DNA of 64,000 bases from Konateibacter massiliensis (GTDB taxonomy: Bacteria > Bacillota > Clostridia > Lachnospirales > Lachnospiraceae): contig NZ_LT860099.1 of assembly GCF_900184995.1 (NCBI RefSeq), forward strand, positions 2,608,332 through 2,672,331. Direction: 5' to 3'. Each line of letters begins with the position of its first letter. Position 1 is the first letter of the stretch. Both the position numbers and the translations under genes were made by a program. This document shows positions 27,420-34,582 of the stretch, piece after piece. The notes below the pieces were generated by a model. The model did no database searches. It was not told the DNA's origin and saw only the letters and a program-made list of their open reading frames with translations.

Positions 27420-28167
27420 AGTGCATTCCTCCTAATTGTGTATTCATAATATTTTTATCCAGATTTCGTAAAAATGTATGGATAAGATGGTTTTTGTAAC
27501 AGGTTCCGTACTTGGAAAATGATGTGGAATAAATCTCCATCTCATTGAGCAAATGACTCATCCAAAGCGGCATAACACCCGGAATTTTAATTTCCATCAA
27601 TACCTGTCCCGGCTGCAAAAGCTGTCTTCCGTTTGAGCCTCTTGCCAAATCCAGATTTTCTTCCCGCCATCTTATATTCGTATCGAATGTAATTCTCAAA
27701 TCCGCATCCTCTTTTCCGAATAACGCGATTCGGTCATATGCGATAAAAACCTTCGGTGACAAATCATAGGATTTTAAAAACCAGTCAATCTCTCTTGTAA
27801 TTTGTGAAGTGCTGCACGGCTGCTTTCCATCTAAAACATACTTGCCTGCCTCATCAAGCTTCATCGCGGTTCTTCTTTTATAGACAACTCCATCATATTT
27901 TTTCTTAATTTCCAAAAAAACATTGCTGTCCTTCGTCGGCGTTCCGTAGCTTCTCAGTCTCAGCTTTTCCTTGTAGATTGGTTTCTCCAGTGATTTCCTG
28001 ATTAGTCTGTAATCATCTGTGTCATAGTAAATATTATTGATTGTGTGTAATCCGTAACTATCTTCTTCCATATACTCTGCAAGCCGTTCCCTTAGTAATT
28101 TATATTGATAGTCGGTAAGTAAATATTTTTTCTCGTATCTTTTGAAAACTCCCTGATAGTCTGCCAT
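27412..28167 (-). CDS. VTC-domain protein (polyphosphate polymerase-like)
   Basis: A 251-residue tunnel-fold (CYTH/VTC) protein. Basic and acidic residues expected to line the tunnel are visible: RYEKKYLL, YYDTDDY, KEKLRLRSYG, FLEIKKKYDGVVYKRR, RITFDTNIRWR and VLMEIKIPG. Related eukaryotic Vtc4 makes polyphosphate from ATP; bacterial stand-alone forms are less studied and may act in an envelope-linked modification with DUF4956. Start taken as the second ATG after GAGGAGG (28167); an ATG six bases upstream is too close to that site. First gene of the three-gene operon. Confidence 0.87.
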   Translation of the reverse strand: MADYQGVFKRYEKKYLLTDYQYKLLRERLAEYMEEDSYGLHTINNIYYDTDDYRLIRKSLEKPIYKEKLRLRSYGTPTKDSNVFLEIKKKYDGVVYKRRTAMKLDEAGKYVLDGKQPCSTSQITREIDWFLKSYDLSPKVFIAYDRIALFGKEDADLRITFDTNIRWREENLDLARGSNGRQLLQPGQVLMEIKIPGVMPLWMSHLLNEMEIYSTSFSKYGTCYKNHLIHTFLRNLDKNIMNTQLGGMHCA

Positions 28168-28298
28168 TTCCATTACCTCCTCGTGGTTTCTTCTATTATT
28201 TGATACACCCATCATAACGCATCTAACTTAAATTACTCTTAAAAAAACATTTCAGGTTAAATTAAGGTAAAAAATGTGTAAAACTTCCCTATCATATA

Positions 28299-28322
28299 AA
28301 AAACCCGCATTTAGCGGGTTTT
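28299..28322 (-). terminator. Terminator overlapping the MocR stop codon
   Basis: Stem AAAACCCGC / GCGGGTTTT with a 5-nt loop and flanking A/T runs. It sits on the stop codon of the minus-strand MocR-type gene. Confidence 0.75.
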
Positions 28323-29721
28323 AAAAGTATGTAAATTCTGTTTTTGATTCCAATATTTTTTTTAAAATTTTTAAACCTTTTTCAAATTTCTCATCATTCT
28401 CCTCGGCTGTGACTGCGATTCGAACCGCCGATGGCACCTTACTGCTTCCCACGACAAAACGTTCGGCACAATAGAGCTGCACCCCTGCATTTTTAGCGTA
28501 AAGCTCGAAGGTTCTTCCTGTAAAGCCTTCCGGCAGAACAAGCCAACGGAAATTGCAGAGCTCATCTCCATATATTTCATATCCATCCAAAATACTGTTT
28601 AACCGGCGGTTTCTGTTTCTTGTATGCTCACGCCTGCTCTCCAAAATATCATCTGCCGCTTTTGAATGGATAAGGCGGATTGCTGCCTCAATCATAAGAG
28701 GGGAAACCATAATGTTCATATTATAAAAGCCGAGAGATAAATTCTTATAATAAGACGGGGGTGCCGCAACAAAGGCAATTCGAAGCCCCGGTGACAATGT
28801 TTTTGACAGGCTTGACAGGTAGATAACCTGATCGGGCGCATAGCTTGCAATGGGAGGAAGTGGATTTTCTCTTAAAAGACTGTTAATTCCGTCCTCAATC
28901 ACAATGATGCCAAGCTCCTTTGCCGCCTGCGCAATCTCCTCTCGTGTCCTTGTATCCATACTGTAGGTAGTCGGATTATGATAGTCTGCAATCAGGTAAA
29001 CGCCCTTCAAATCCTCCTTCCTGCAAACCTGCCGCAGTGTATCCGCAAATGCCTCGTTTTCCCTGTTCGGGATTGGCACCAACTGAATTCCAAGCATATT
29101 CGCTAAGGATTTAATTCCCGGATAAATAACCTCGTTCGTCCCTATTTTATCACCGCAGCGAAACATGGAGGATAGGATGCCCGCAAGCGCATTCTGCCCG
29201 CCTGCCGCAAACAGAATATTGTCTGAATCTACATGATAATTGGAACGCTCCAGCCACTTAGCAGCCGCACGCTTTTGTAACAGATTGTCCTCTACCAAAT
29301 CGTACTGAAGCAACCGATACATTTCCGGCTCTCGAATCAGCCTTTGAATTGTCTCCAAAATAATCTGGTTCGGCGTTGCAGACGGCATAATCGCTCCCAT
29401 TTCAATTAGCTTTTCCTCATTTCCGCTAAGTAAAACCGTACTGTGTGCCACATCTGATGCCACAAAGGTTCCCCTTCCAACCGCACCATATACAAGTCCC
29501 TTTTGCTCACACAGCTTAAAGGCTCTCGATACAGTACTCAAATTGATATCCATATAATCTGCCAGCTCTCGCTGGGGTGGCAGCATTGTGCCCGGCTTTA
29601 GGATGCCACTTTTAATGTCATTCTCCAATTGCGTTGCCAGTTCTTTATATAAAGAATTGTTTCTATTTTTAATCGTTGGTTTCCAGCTCATCGGATAATT
29701 TTCAAAAGAATTTACAGGCAT
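28321..29721 (-). CDS. MocR/GntR-family regulator with aminotransferase domain
   Basis: A 466-residue MocR protein: GntR winged helix (residues about 15-80, ELADYMDINLSTVSRAFKL), linker, then a fold-type I aminotransferase domain (about 110-460) with the PLP-binding lysine in YLSSLSKTLSPGLRIAF and the Asp/Tyr region ADYHNPTTYS. Start set at 29721 by AGGAGAG. It is divergent from an aminotransferase gene across a perfect palindrome that overlaps both promoters, so it probably controls both. MocR relatives include PdxR (vitamin B6) and GabR; the effector here is unknown. Confidence 0.9.
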   Translation of the reverse strand: MPVNSFENYPMSWKPTIKNRNNSLYKELATQLENDIKSGILKPGTMLPPQRELADYMDINLSTVSRAFKLCEQKGLVYGAVGRGTFVASDVAHSTVLLSGNEEKLIEMGAIMPSATPNQIILETIQRLIREPEMYRLLQYDLVEDNLLQKRAAAKWLERSNYHVDSDNILFAAGGQNALAGILSSMFRCGDKIGTNEVIYPGIKSLANMLGIQLVPIPNRENEAFADTLRQVCRKEDLKGVYLIADYHNPTTYSMDTRTREEIAQAAKELGIIVIEDGINSLLRENPLPPIASYAPDQVIYLSSLSKTLSPGLRIAFVAAPPSYYKNLSLGFYNMNIMVSPLMIEAAIRLIHSKAADDILESRREHTRNRNRRLNSILDGYEIYGDELCNFRWLVLPEGFTGRTFELYAKNAGVQLYCAERFVVGSSKVPSAVRIAVTAEENDEKFEKGLKILKKILESKTEFTYF

Positions 29722-29747
29722 TGTCTCTCTCCTAATATTATTGTTTT

Positions 29748-29792
29748 GCATACAATTATATCATTGTATGCATATTGTTGCAATGCTATAAT
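29748..29792. promoter_or_regulatory. Divergent overlapping promoters with a 9-bp palindrome
   Basis: Perfect inverted repeat GCATACAAT-TATATC-ATTGTATGC (29748-29771). Plus promoter: TTGTAT (29764-29769), 17 bp, TATAAT (29787-29792). Minus promoter: TTGCAA (29783-29778), 17 bp, TATAAT (29760-29755). The palindrome covers the plus -35 and the minus -10, so a dimer bound there would block both. Confidence 0.8.
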
Positions 29793-29842
29793 CAAAACAA
29801 TAAAAGCGTTTATCTATCGCTTGGTTTTTAGGAGGAATCGTG

Positions 29843-31030
29843 ATGGAACAATTATTTTCGGATGGAGTGTTAAATACTCCGTCTTCATTTATTCGTGAAA
29901 TACTAAAGGTTACGCAGAGTGATGATATCATCTCCTTTGCCGGCGGACTGCCAAACCCGATTTCGTTTCCTGCGGATGCGTTAAAGGAATCCTCAGACCG
30001 TGTAATCCATGATTTTCAGGGCAAAGTATTTCAGTATTCCACAACCGAGGGTTATGACCCCCTGCGAGAATACATCGCAAAGCGCTATGAGGAAAAGTTC
30101 GAGCTAAGCTATGATAAGAATGATATTCTGATTACGACCGGCTCCCAGCAGGCACTTGACTTGCTTGGAAAGGTTTTGATTAACAAAGGAGACCGCCTTG
30201 CAATCGAGCGTCCCGGCTATCTTGGCGCCATTCAGTCCTTTTCCATGTATCAGCCTTCTTTTGTGGGAATTGATTTAAAGGACAACGGATTAGATGCTGC
30301 TATGCTAAAGACTGAACTTGAGAAAGGTCCCATTAAGCTTTTATATACGGTTCCAAACTTCCAGAATCCGACCGGACTCACCTATTCAAAGGAAAGCAGG
30401 GAGCAAGTCTGTAACATATTGCAAGACTATAATACCGTTCTGATTGAGGATGATCCTTACGGCGACCTTCGATTTGACGGAGAGAATCTTCCTTACATCG
30501 GTGCTGGAAAACTTCCAAACAGCGTTTTGCTTGGCTCCATCTCAAAAATTATAACACCGGGCTTTCGTCTTGGCTGGATTTGCACGAAGAATAGAGAGCT
30601 TATGCATCAGCTTGTCATTGCAAAACAGGCTTCCGATTTGCACAGCAATATTTTCTCCCAATATGTGATTTATGACTACCTGTCCCATCATGATTTGACC
30701 GAGCATATTGTAAAAATCAGACAGCTTTATAAGGAGCAGAGCAGTGCAATGCTTGCCGCTATCCAAAAATATTTTCCGAGTACGATAAAGTACACCGTTC
30801 CGCAAGGCGGCATGTTCTTGTGGGCTACTCTTCCCGACGGACAGTCCGCGCTTGAATTATTCCAGAAGGCATCCAAGAAAAAGGTCGCTTTTGTACCGGG
30901 TGACCCATTTTATGTGGGCGAAAAAAATGTACCGTCTTTCCGCCTCAACTACACGAACTCTGATTCCGATACTATTTTTGAGGGAATTAAGAGGATTGCG
31001 CAGGCAATAGAAGACCTCTTATCTCCATAA
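29843..31030 (+). CDS. PLP-dependent aminotransferase (class I/II)
   Basis: A 395-residue fold-type I aminotransferase similar to 2-aminoadipate/LysN-type and MocR-like enzymes. PLP lysine in LLGSISKIITPGFRLGW; PNFQNPTG motif and DDPYGDLRF are present; FRLNYTNSD near the end carries the substrate-carboxylate arginine. ATG at 29843 follows AGGAGG by 7 nt (an in-frame GTG directly before it is less well placed). Divergent from the MocR regulator, its likely controller. Substrate not determined. Confidence 0.88.
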   Translation: MEQLFSDGVLNTPSSFIREILKVTQSDDIISFAGGLPNPISFPADALKESSDRVIHDFQGKVFQYSTTEGYDPLREYIAKRYEEKFELSYDKNDILITTGSQQALDLLGKVLINKGDRLAIERPGYLGAIQSFSMYQPSFVGIDLKDNGLDAAMLKTELEKGPIKLLYTVPNFQNPTGLTYSKESREQVCNILQDYNTVLIEDDPYGDLRFDGENLPYIGAGKLPNSVLLGSISKIITPGFRLGWICTKNRELMHQLVIAKQASDLHSNIFSQYVIYDYLSHHDLTEHIVKIRQLYKEQSSAMLAAIQKYFPSTIKYTVPQGGMFLWATLPDGQSALELFQKASKKKVAFVPGDPFYVGEKNVPSFRLNYTNSDSDTIFEGIKRIAQAIEDLLSP

Positions 31031-31080
31031 AAAATAAAATTGTCAGCATTCCCACTCCGGAACCTGACAATTTTATTTTT
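31030..31080. terminator. Bidirectional terminator between convergent genes
   Basis: Perfect 17-bp stem AAAAATAAAATTGTCAG / CTGACAATTTTATTTTT with a 17-nt loop, serving the aminotransferase (plus) and the HD-GYP gene (minus). Confidence 0.85.
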
Positions 31081-31083
31081 TAT

Positions 31084-33330
31084 TCATTCCTCTTTATTCT
31101 CCGCATCGTCAGTACATGTACTCTCGTCACTTAACACCTTATCAATGAAGATTTTCACAAACGGCTCATAGAACTGGGCTCCTGCTTCCTTTTTCAGTTC
31201 CTCTACGGCATATTCCTGCGACATTGCCTGGCGATAGCTTCGTTCACTGGTCATCGCGTCATAGGCATCGGCAATCGCGATAATTCTAGATTGGATTGGT
31301 ATTTCTTCACCCTTTAATCCCTTTGGATAACCTTTTCCGTCCCATCTCTCATGATGTGCCAGTATATAATCTGCTATCTCCGACATCTCATTTACTGTAC
31401 TCAAAATACGGTAACCGATTTCCGGATGTCTCTTTACTTCCTCCCATTCGTCCTCGGTGAGCTTGCCCTCCTTATTCAAAATCCCCTCTTCAATGGCAAT
31501 CTTTCCGATATCATGGAGAAGTCCCACGGTTTTTAGCTCTTTTGCATTATCTTCGGACATTCCGATTGCAAGTCCCATTTTTTCACATAAGCAGGATACT
31601 CGCAAGGAATGCTGTTCCTCTCTCGGATTCTTTTCGTGAAGTGCTGACATGATTGTGAATACATTCTTTCCTCTTATACTCGGACTTTCGATCAGCTTTC
31701 TTTTATACATGTAATTTTCTGCTTTTTTCAAAACTTCTAATATAGACTCATCATTGTCGGTCTTGGCACAGAAGCCAAAGGAAATCGATAATGCGACAGA
31801 ATTCACCGTTTCTTTTTTTGCCAACTCTTTAATCTGTTGTATCATAGTTTCCATCTCATCTAAATCGGTTTTTGGAGAAAATATAATAAACTCATCACCA
31901 GCCAGACGGCATACAACGTCCTGCTCTCTGACTCCTTCTGTCAGCACCGTTGCCACCTTCTGAATATAACTGTCACCCACAGTATGTCCAAAAGAGTCGT
32001 TGATTAGCTTTAATCCATTAATATCTGCCATTGTAAGCATAAGCGGATAATTTTCCTCTGCATCAAGCCGAATCATTTCTTCCTCAAAAAATCGCCTGTT
32101 ATATAAACCCGTTAACTGATCGTGATAGCTTAAATAATTGAGCTTTTCTTCCATCTCTTTGCGATTGCTGATATCACGGCATACTGTATGTATTACTTTT
32201 TTTCCGTCCGATTCTATCGCGGTCATCATAATGTCATTTGGAACCAGAAAACCGTCCTTCCTAAGATGCCACCATTCAAACTGCGTTTTTCCGTTTTTCA
32301 TACAGCTTTCCAGCTTTTCAAAAAAGACATCCTTTGAAACACTGCCATCGGGCTGCTTTGGCATGGCAAAATGTGTCGGGCTTTTTCCTATAATTGTTTC
32401 TCTTGAAGTAAATCCAAGCATTCTTGCAGCTGCATTGTTGCAATTTGTAATCTTAAAGTCATCAATCAAAAAAATACTGTCTGAAGAATGTTCGAACAGA
32501 TTTCTAAAATTGTTTTCGCTAATTCGCATCTGCTCCTCTGCTTGCTTTCTTTTTGTAATATCATTTACAATAATGGCAAGCTGATTTAGCATCGGGCGGT
32601 AGGCAATGATTTCATAATAAAGATCGGTATGGATCTGATATCTTTCATAGCGGCTCGGTTCTCCCGTCTTAACGGTGTGAATAATCTTGTCCAAATTTTC
32701 GCTTTTCATCTCACGGTGTATTTCATAAAAATATTTTCCGAGCACCTCATTTTTCTTAAATCCCGTCAGCACCTCATGGCTGTAATTTGCGTCAATGAGT
32801 TTATAATGCAAAATATCCTCATTCGTTGTGCCTTCATAAAGGGCAAGCCCCAACTGCATCTGGCTAACTAGCGTCTTATATTTTTCCTCACTTATGCGAA
32901 GCATTTTATCAAACTCTATAATTTGGTCATATTGACTGCGAAGCTCTGACTCTGACGCTGTAAGCTGCTCCACATATGCCTGAAGCTCTTCATTTGCCGC
33001 AGAAAGTTCATCATAGCTTTCCGTCAGCTTTTTCTCGGCAACATCCACCTTTTTCAAAAGCTTGGACATAAGATAAAAAAGAAGAATCGTGCTGATTAAA
33101 ACATAACCCAAGCCTTTATATGTATTAACCACCAAAATAAGTTTGCTGTCTTTTATAACGTGAGCAACCAGGCGATCGGAAAAAGAAATCCATAAAAATC
33201 CAATAACCAAATAAAGCGTACAGATTCTTACGCTCTCCCACTTTAACTGATTTAGTTGATCTTTTGATAATAACAAACGTAATCCATCTCTAAGTTTTCC
33301 AATCATATCGTTCTCCGAATAATACAGCAC
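31084..33330 (-). CDS. PAS-GGDEF-HD-GYP cyclic-di-GMP signalling protein
   Basis: A 748-residue membrane protein: two N-terminal transmembrane helices (about 30-50 and 65-90), a coiled coil (about 95-145), two PAS domains (about 145-270 and 275-390), a GGDEF domain with the active-site loop written AGDEF (RLAGDEFIIF), and a complete HD-GYP phosphodiesterase (HDIGKIA; HHERWDGKGYPKG). It could both make and degrade c-di-GMP; alanine at the first glycine of GGDEF is often tolerated. The assigned start is GTG with GAGGAG close by; an ATG at 33306 with GGAG at 6 nt is an equal alternative. Single gene, convergent with the aminotransferase. Confidence 0.88.
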   Translation of the reverse strand: MLYYSENDMIGKLRDGLRLLLSKDQLNQLKWESVRICTLYLVIGFLWISFSDRLVAHVIKDSKLILVVNTYKGLGYVLISTILLFYLMSKLLKKVDVAEKKLTESYDELSAANEELQAYVEQLTASESELRSQYDQIIEFDKMLRISEEKYKTLVSQMQLGLALYEGTTNEDILHYKLIDANYSHEVLTGFKKNEVLGKYFYEIHREMKSENLDKIIHTVKTGEPSRYERYQIHTDLYYEIIAYRPMLNQLAIIVNDITKRKQAEEQMRISENNFRNLFEHSSDSIFLIDDFKITNCNNAAARMLGFTSRETIIGKSPTHFAMPKQPDGSVSKDVFFEKLESCMKNGKTQFEWWHLRKDGFLVPNDIMMTAIESDGKKVIHTVCRDISNRKEMEEKLNYLSYHDQLTGLYNRRFFEEEMIRLDAEENYPLMLTMADINGLKLINDSFGHTVGDSYIQKVATVLTEGVREQDVVCRLAGDEFIIFSPKTDLDEMETMIQQIKELAKKETVNSVALSISFGFCAKTDNDESILEVLKKAENYMYKRKLIESPSIRGKNVFTIMSALHEKNPREEQHSLRVSCLCEKMGLAIGMSEDNAKELKTVGLLHDIGKIAIEEGILNKEGKLTEDEWEEVKRHPEIGYRILSTVNEMSEIADYILAHHERWDGKGYPKGLKGEEIPIQSRIIAIADAYDAMTSERSYRQAMSQEYAVEELKKEAGAQFYEPFVKIFIDKVLSDESTCTDDAENKEE

Positions 33331-33461
33331 TTATCTCCTCATGCGCCTTTGGTGGTTATAATCATATCTTTTGCTACATTATACATCATTTTTCTCGCTG
33401 TATATAATTATATCTACTTATTTAATAAAATTATAATAATTGGATTTTAACTCAAAAATAC

Positions 33462-33491
33462 TTGCATAATAAGCATAGATGACCTTATACT
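33462..33491 (+). promoter_or_regulatory. Possible promoter of the NYN-domain gene
   Basis: TTGCAT (33462-33467), 18-bp spacer, TATACT (33486-33491), 60 bp before the start codon. Confidence 0.4.
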
Positions 33492-33550
33492 TGTTATAGA
33501 TTTTACTTTGCAAAGGGGCGGCCCTTAAATCTAATTGGAGGACAAAAACT

Positions 33551-34318
33551 ATGGATAATCTTGAAAAAATGGTAGTTCTGATTGACGCGGATAATACGCG
33601 TATTTCAAAAATAGAAGCCGTTATGCGTGAACTTTCTGCCTACGGACGCATTATCGTGAAAAGAGCCTACGGCAACTGGAAAAAGGATACACTGAAAAAT
33701 TGGGAAGCTGAATTAAAACGTCTGGCGATAAAGGCAGAGCAGCAATTTGACTATGTCAAAGGCAAAAATGCAACTGATATTGCCTTAGCTATCAGTGCAA
33801 TTGATTTACTTCACTCCGGCATCTATGATGCCTTCGTTCTTGTTGCCAGTGACAGCGATTATACCCCCCTTGCTCTTAGGCTTCGCGAATCCGGTGTCTC
33901 TGTGATTGGTGTCGGCGAAAAAAAAACACCTGAGGCATTTCGAAATGCCTGTGATGAATTTATTTTCTTGGAGAACCTCACCAACACAGCCGGAACGTCT
34001 GAGATTACTGACACGGACAAGGCTGTTATAGAATTGGATGCTGAGGTCGAGGAAGAATATCCACAAAATACAATTGCAACCATCGATGAAATCCACAGCC
34101 TGCTCGAAATTGCCTCCGAAAAATATCAGGAGGATGACGGCTTTGTAAATGTAAGCTCCGTGGGCGCGTTCCTAAAAAGAACAAAACCGGACTTCGATAC
34201 TCGTACTTATGGACATTCCAAACTCTCAAATTTACTGGAAGCATATCCTGATCGATATGAAATTAAGAAATACCGCGGAAAGGGTAATGCCAGTATTGTG
34301 GCTTATAAGTGTTTATAG
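33551..34318 (+). CDS. NYN-domain (PIN-like) RNase with OST-HTH/LOTUS domain
   Basis: A 255-residue protein. The NYN domain (residues 1-145) keeps its acidic metal-binding residues: LIDADN (Asp12, Asp14), KNATDIALAI and VASDSDYTPL. A C-terminal OST-HTH/LOTUS module (about 165-255, FVNVSSVGAFLKRTKPDFD and YGHSKLSNLLEAYPDRYEI) is thought to bind RNA. Predicted role: endonuclease or RNA-processing factor related to MARF1/LabA. ATG follows TTGGAGG by 8 nt. Monocistronic. Confidence 0.9.
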   Translation: MDNLEKMVVLIDADNTRISKIEAVMRELSAYGRIIVKRAYGNWKKDTLKNWEAELKRLAIKAEQQFDYVKGKNATDIALAISAIDLLHSGIYDAFVLVASDSDYTPLALRLRESGVSVIGVGEKKTPEAFRNACDEFIFLENLTNTAGTSEITDTDKAVIELDAEVEEEYPQNTIATIDEIHSLLEIASEKYQEDDGFVNVSSVGAFLKRTKPDFDTRTYGHSKLSNLLEAYPDRYEIKKYRGKGNASIVAYKCL

Positions 34319-34321
34319 TTC

Positions 34322-34501
34322 TGTAAAAAAATATCTTCGACACTTCAACTTCCCTACCTCTCAATCCGAGGCGGTGGTGCTCTATATACAGCCTTGGGTT
34401 TAAGTGCACCGCAAAATCTGGTGAATGAATATACTGTGAATGTTATGTCGGTATCAATGGATGTAATCACAAATTCTTTGCTTGAACTGGCCAATCGTTA
34501 A
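34322..34501 (+). pseudogene. Unidentified gene remnant
   Basis: An open stretch in frame 2 without a start codon, ending at TAA (34499-34501), encodes about 59 residues including GGGALYTALGLSAPQNL and SMDVITNSLLELANR, which reads like a genuine C-terminus. It lies exactly at the border between host-like and GC-richer DNA and may be the tail of a gene cut by insertion of the iron-uptake segment. I do not recognise the family. Confidence 0.35.
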
Positions 34502-34507
34502 ACAAGA

Positions 34508-34558
34508 TTGATATAGCACCCAATCTATGGTATACTTCTAGTTAGTTTTATCTAACTA
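34508..34558 (+). promoter_or_regulatory. Promoter and 20-bp palindromic operator of the iron-uptake operon
   Basis: TTGATA (34508-34513), 17 bp, TATACT (34531-34536), then the perfect inverted repeat TAGTTAG-TTTTAT-CTAACTA (34539-34558) at the expected start of transcription. Spacing and TTAG/CTAA half-sites resemble DtxR/IdeR-type operators, which would fit iron control. Autoregulation by the AraC product is the alternative. Confidence 0.65.
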
Positions 34559-34582
34559 AAGGTGTTTCTAGAGAGGTGTACT

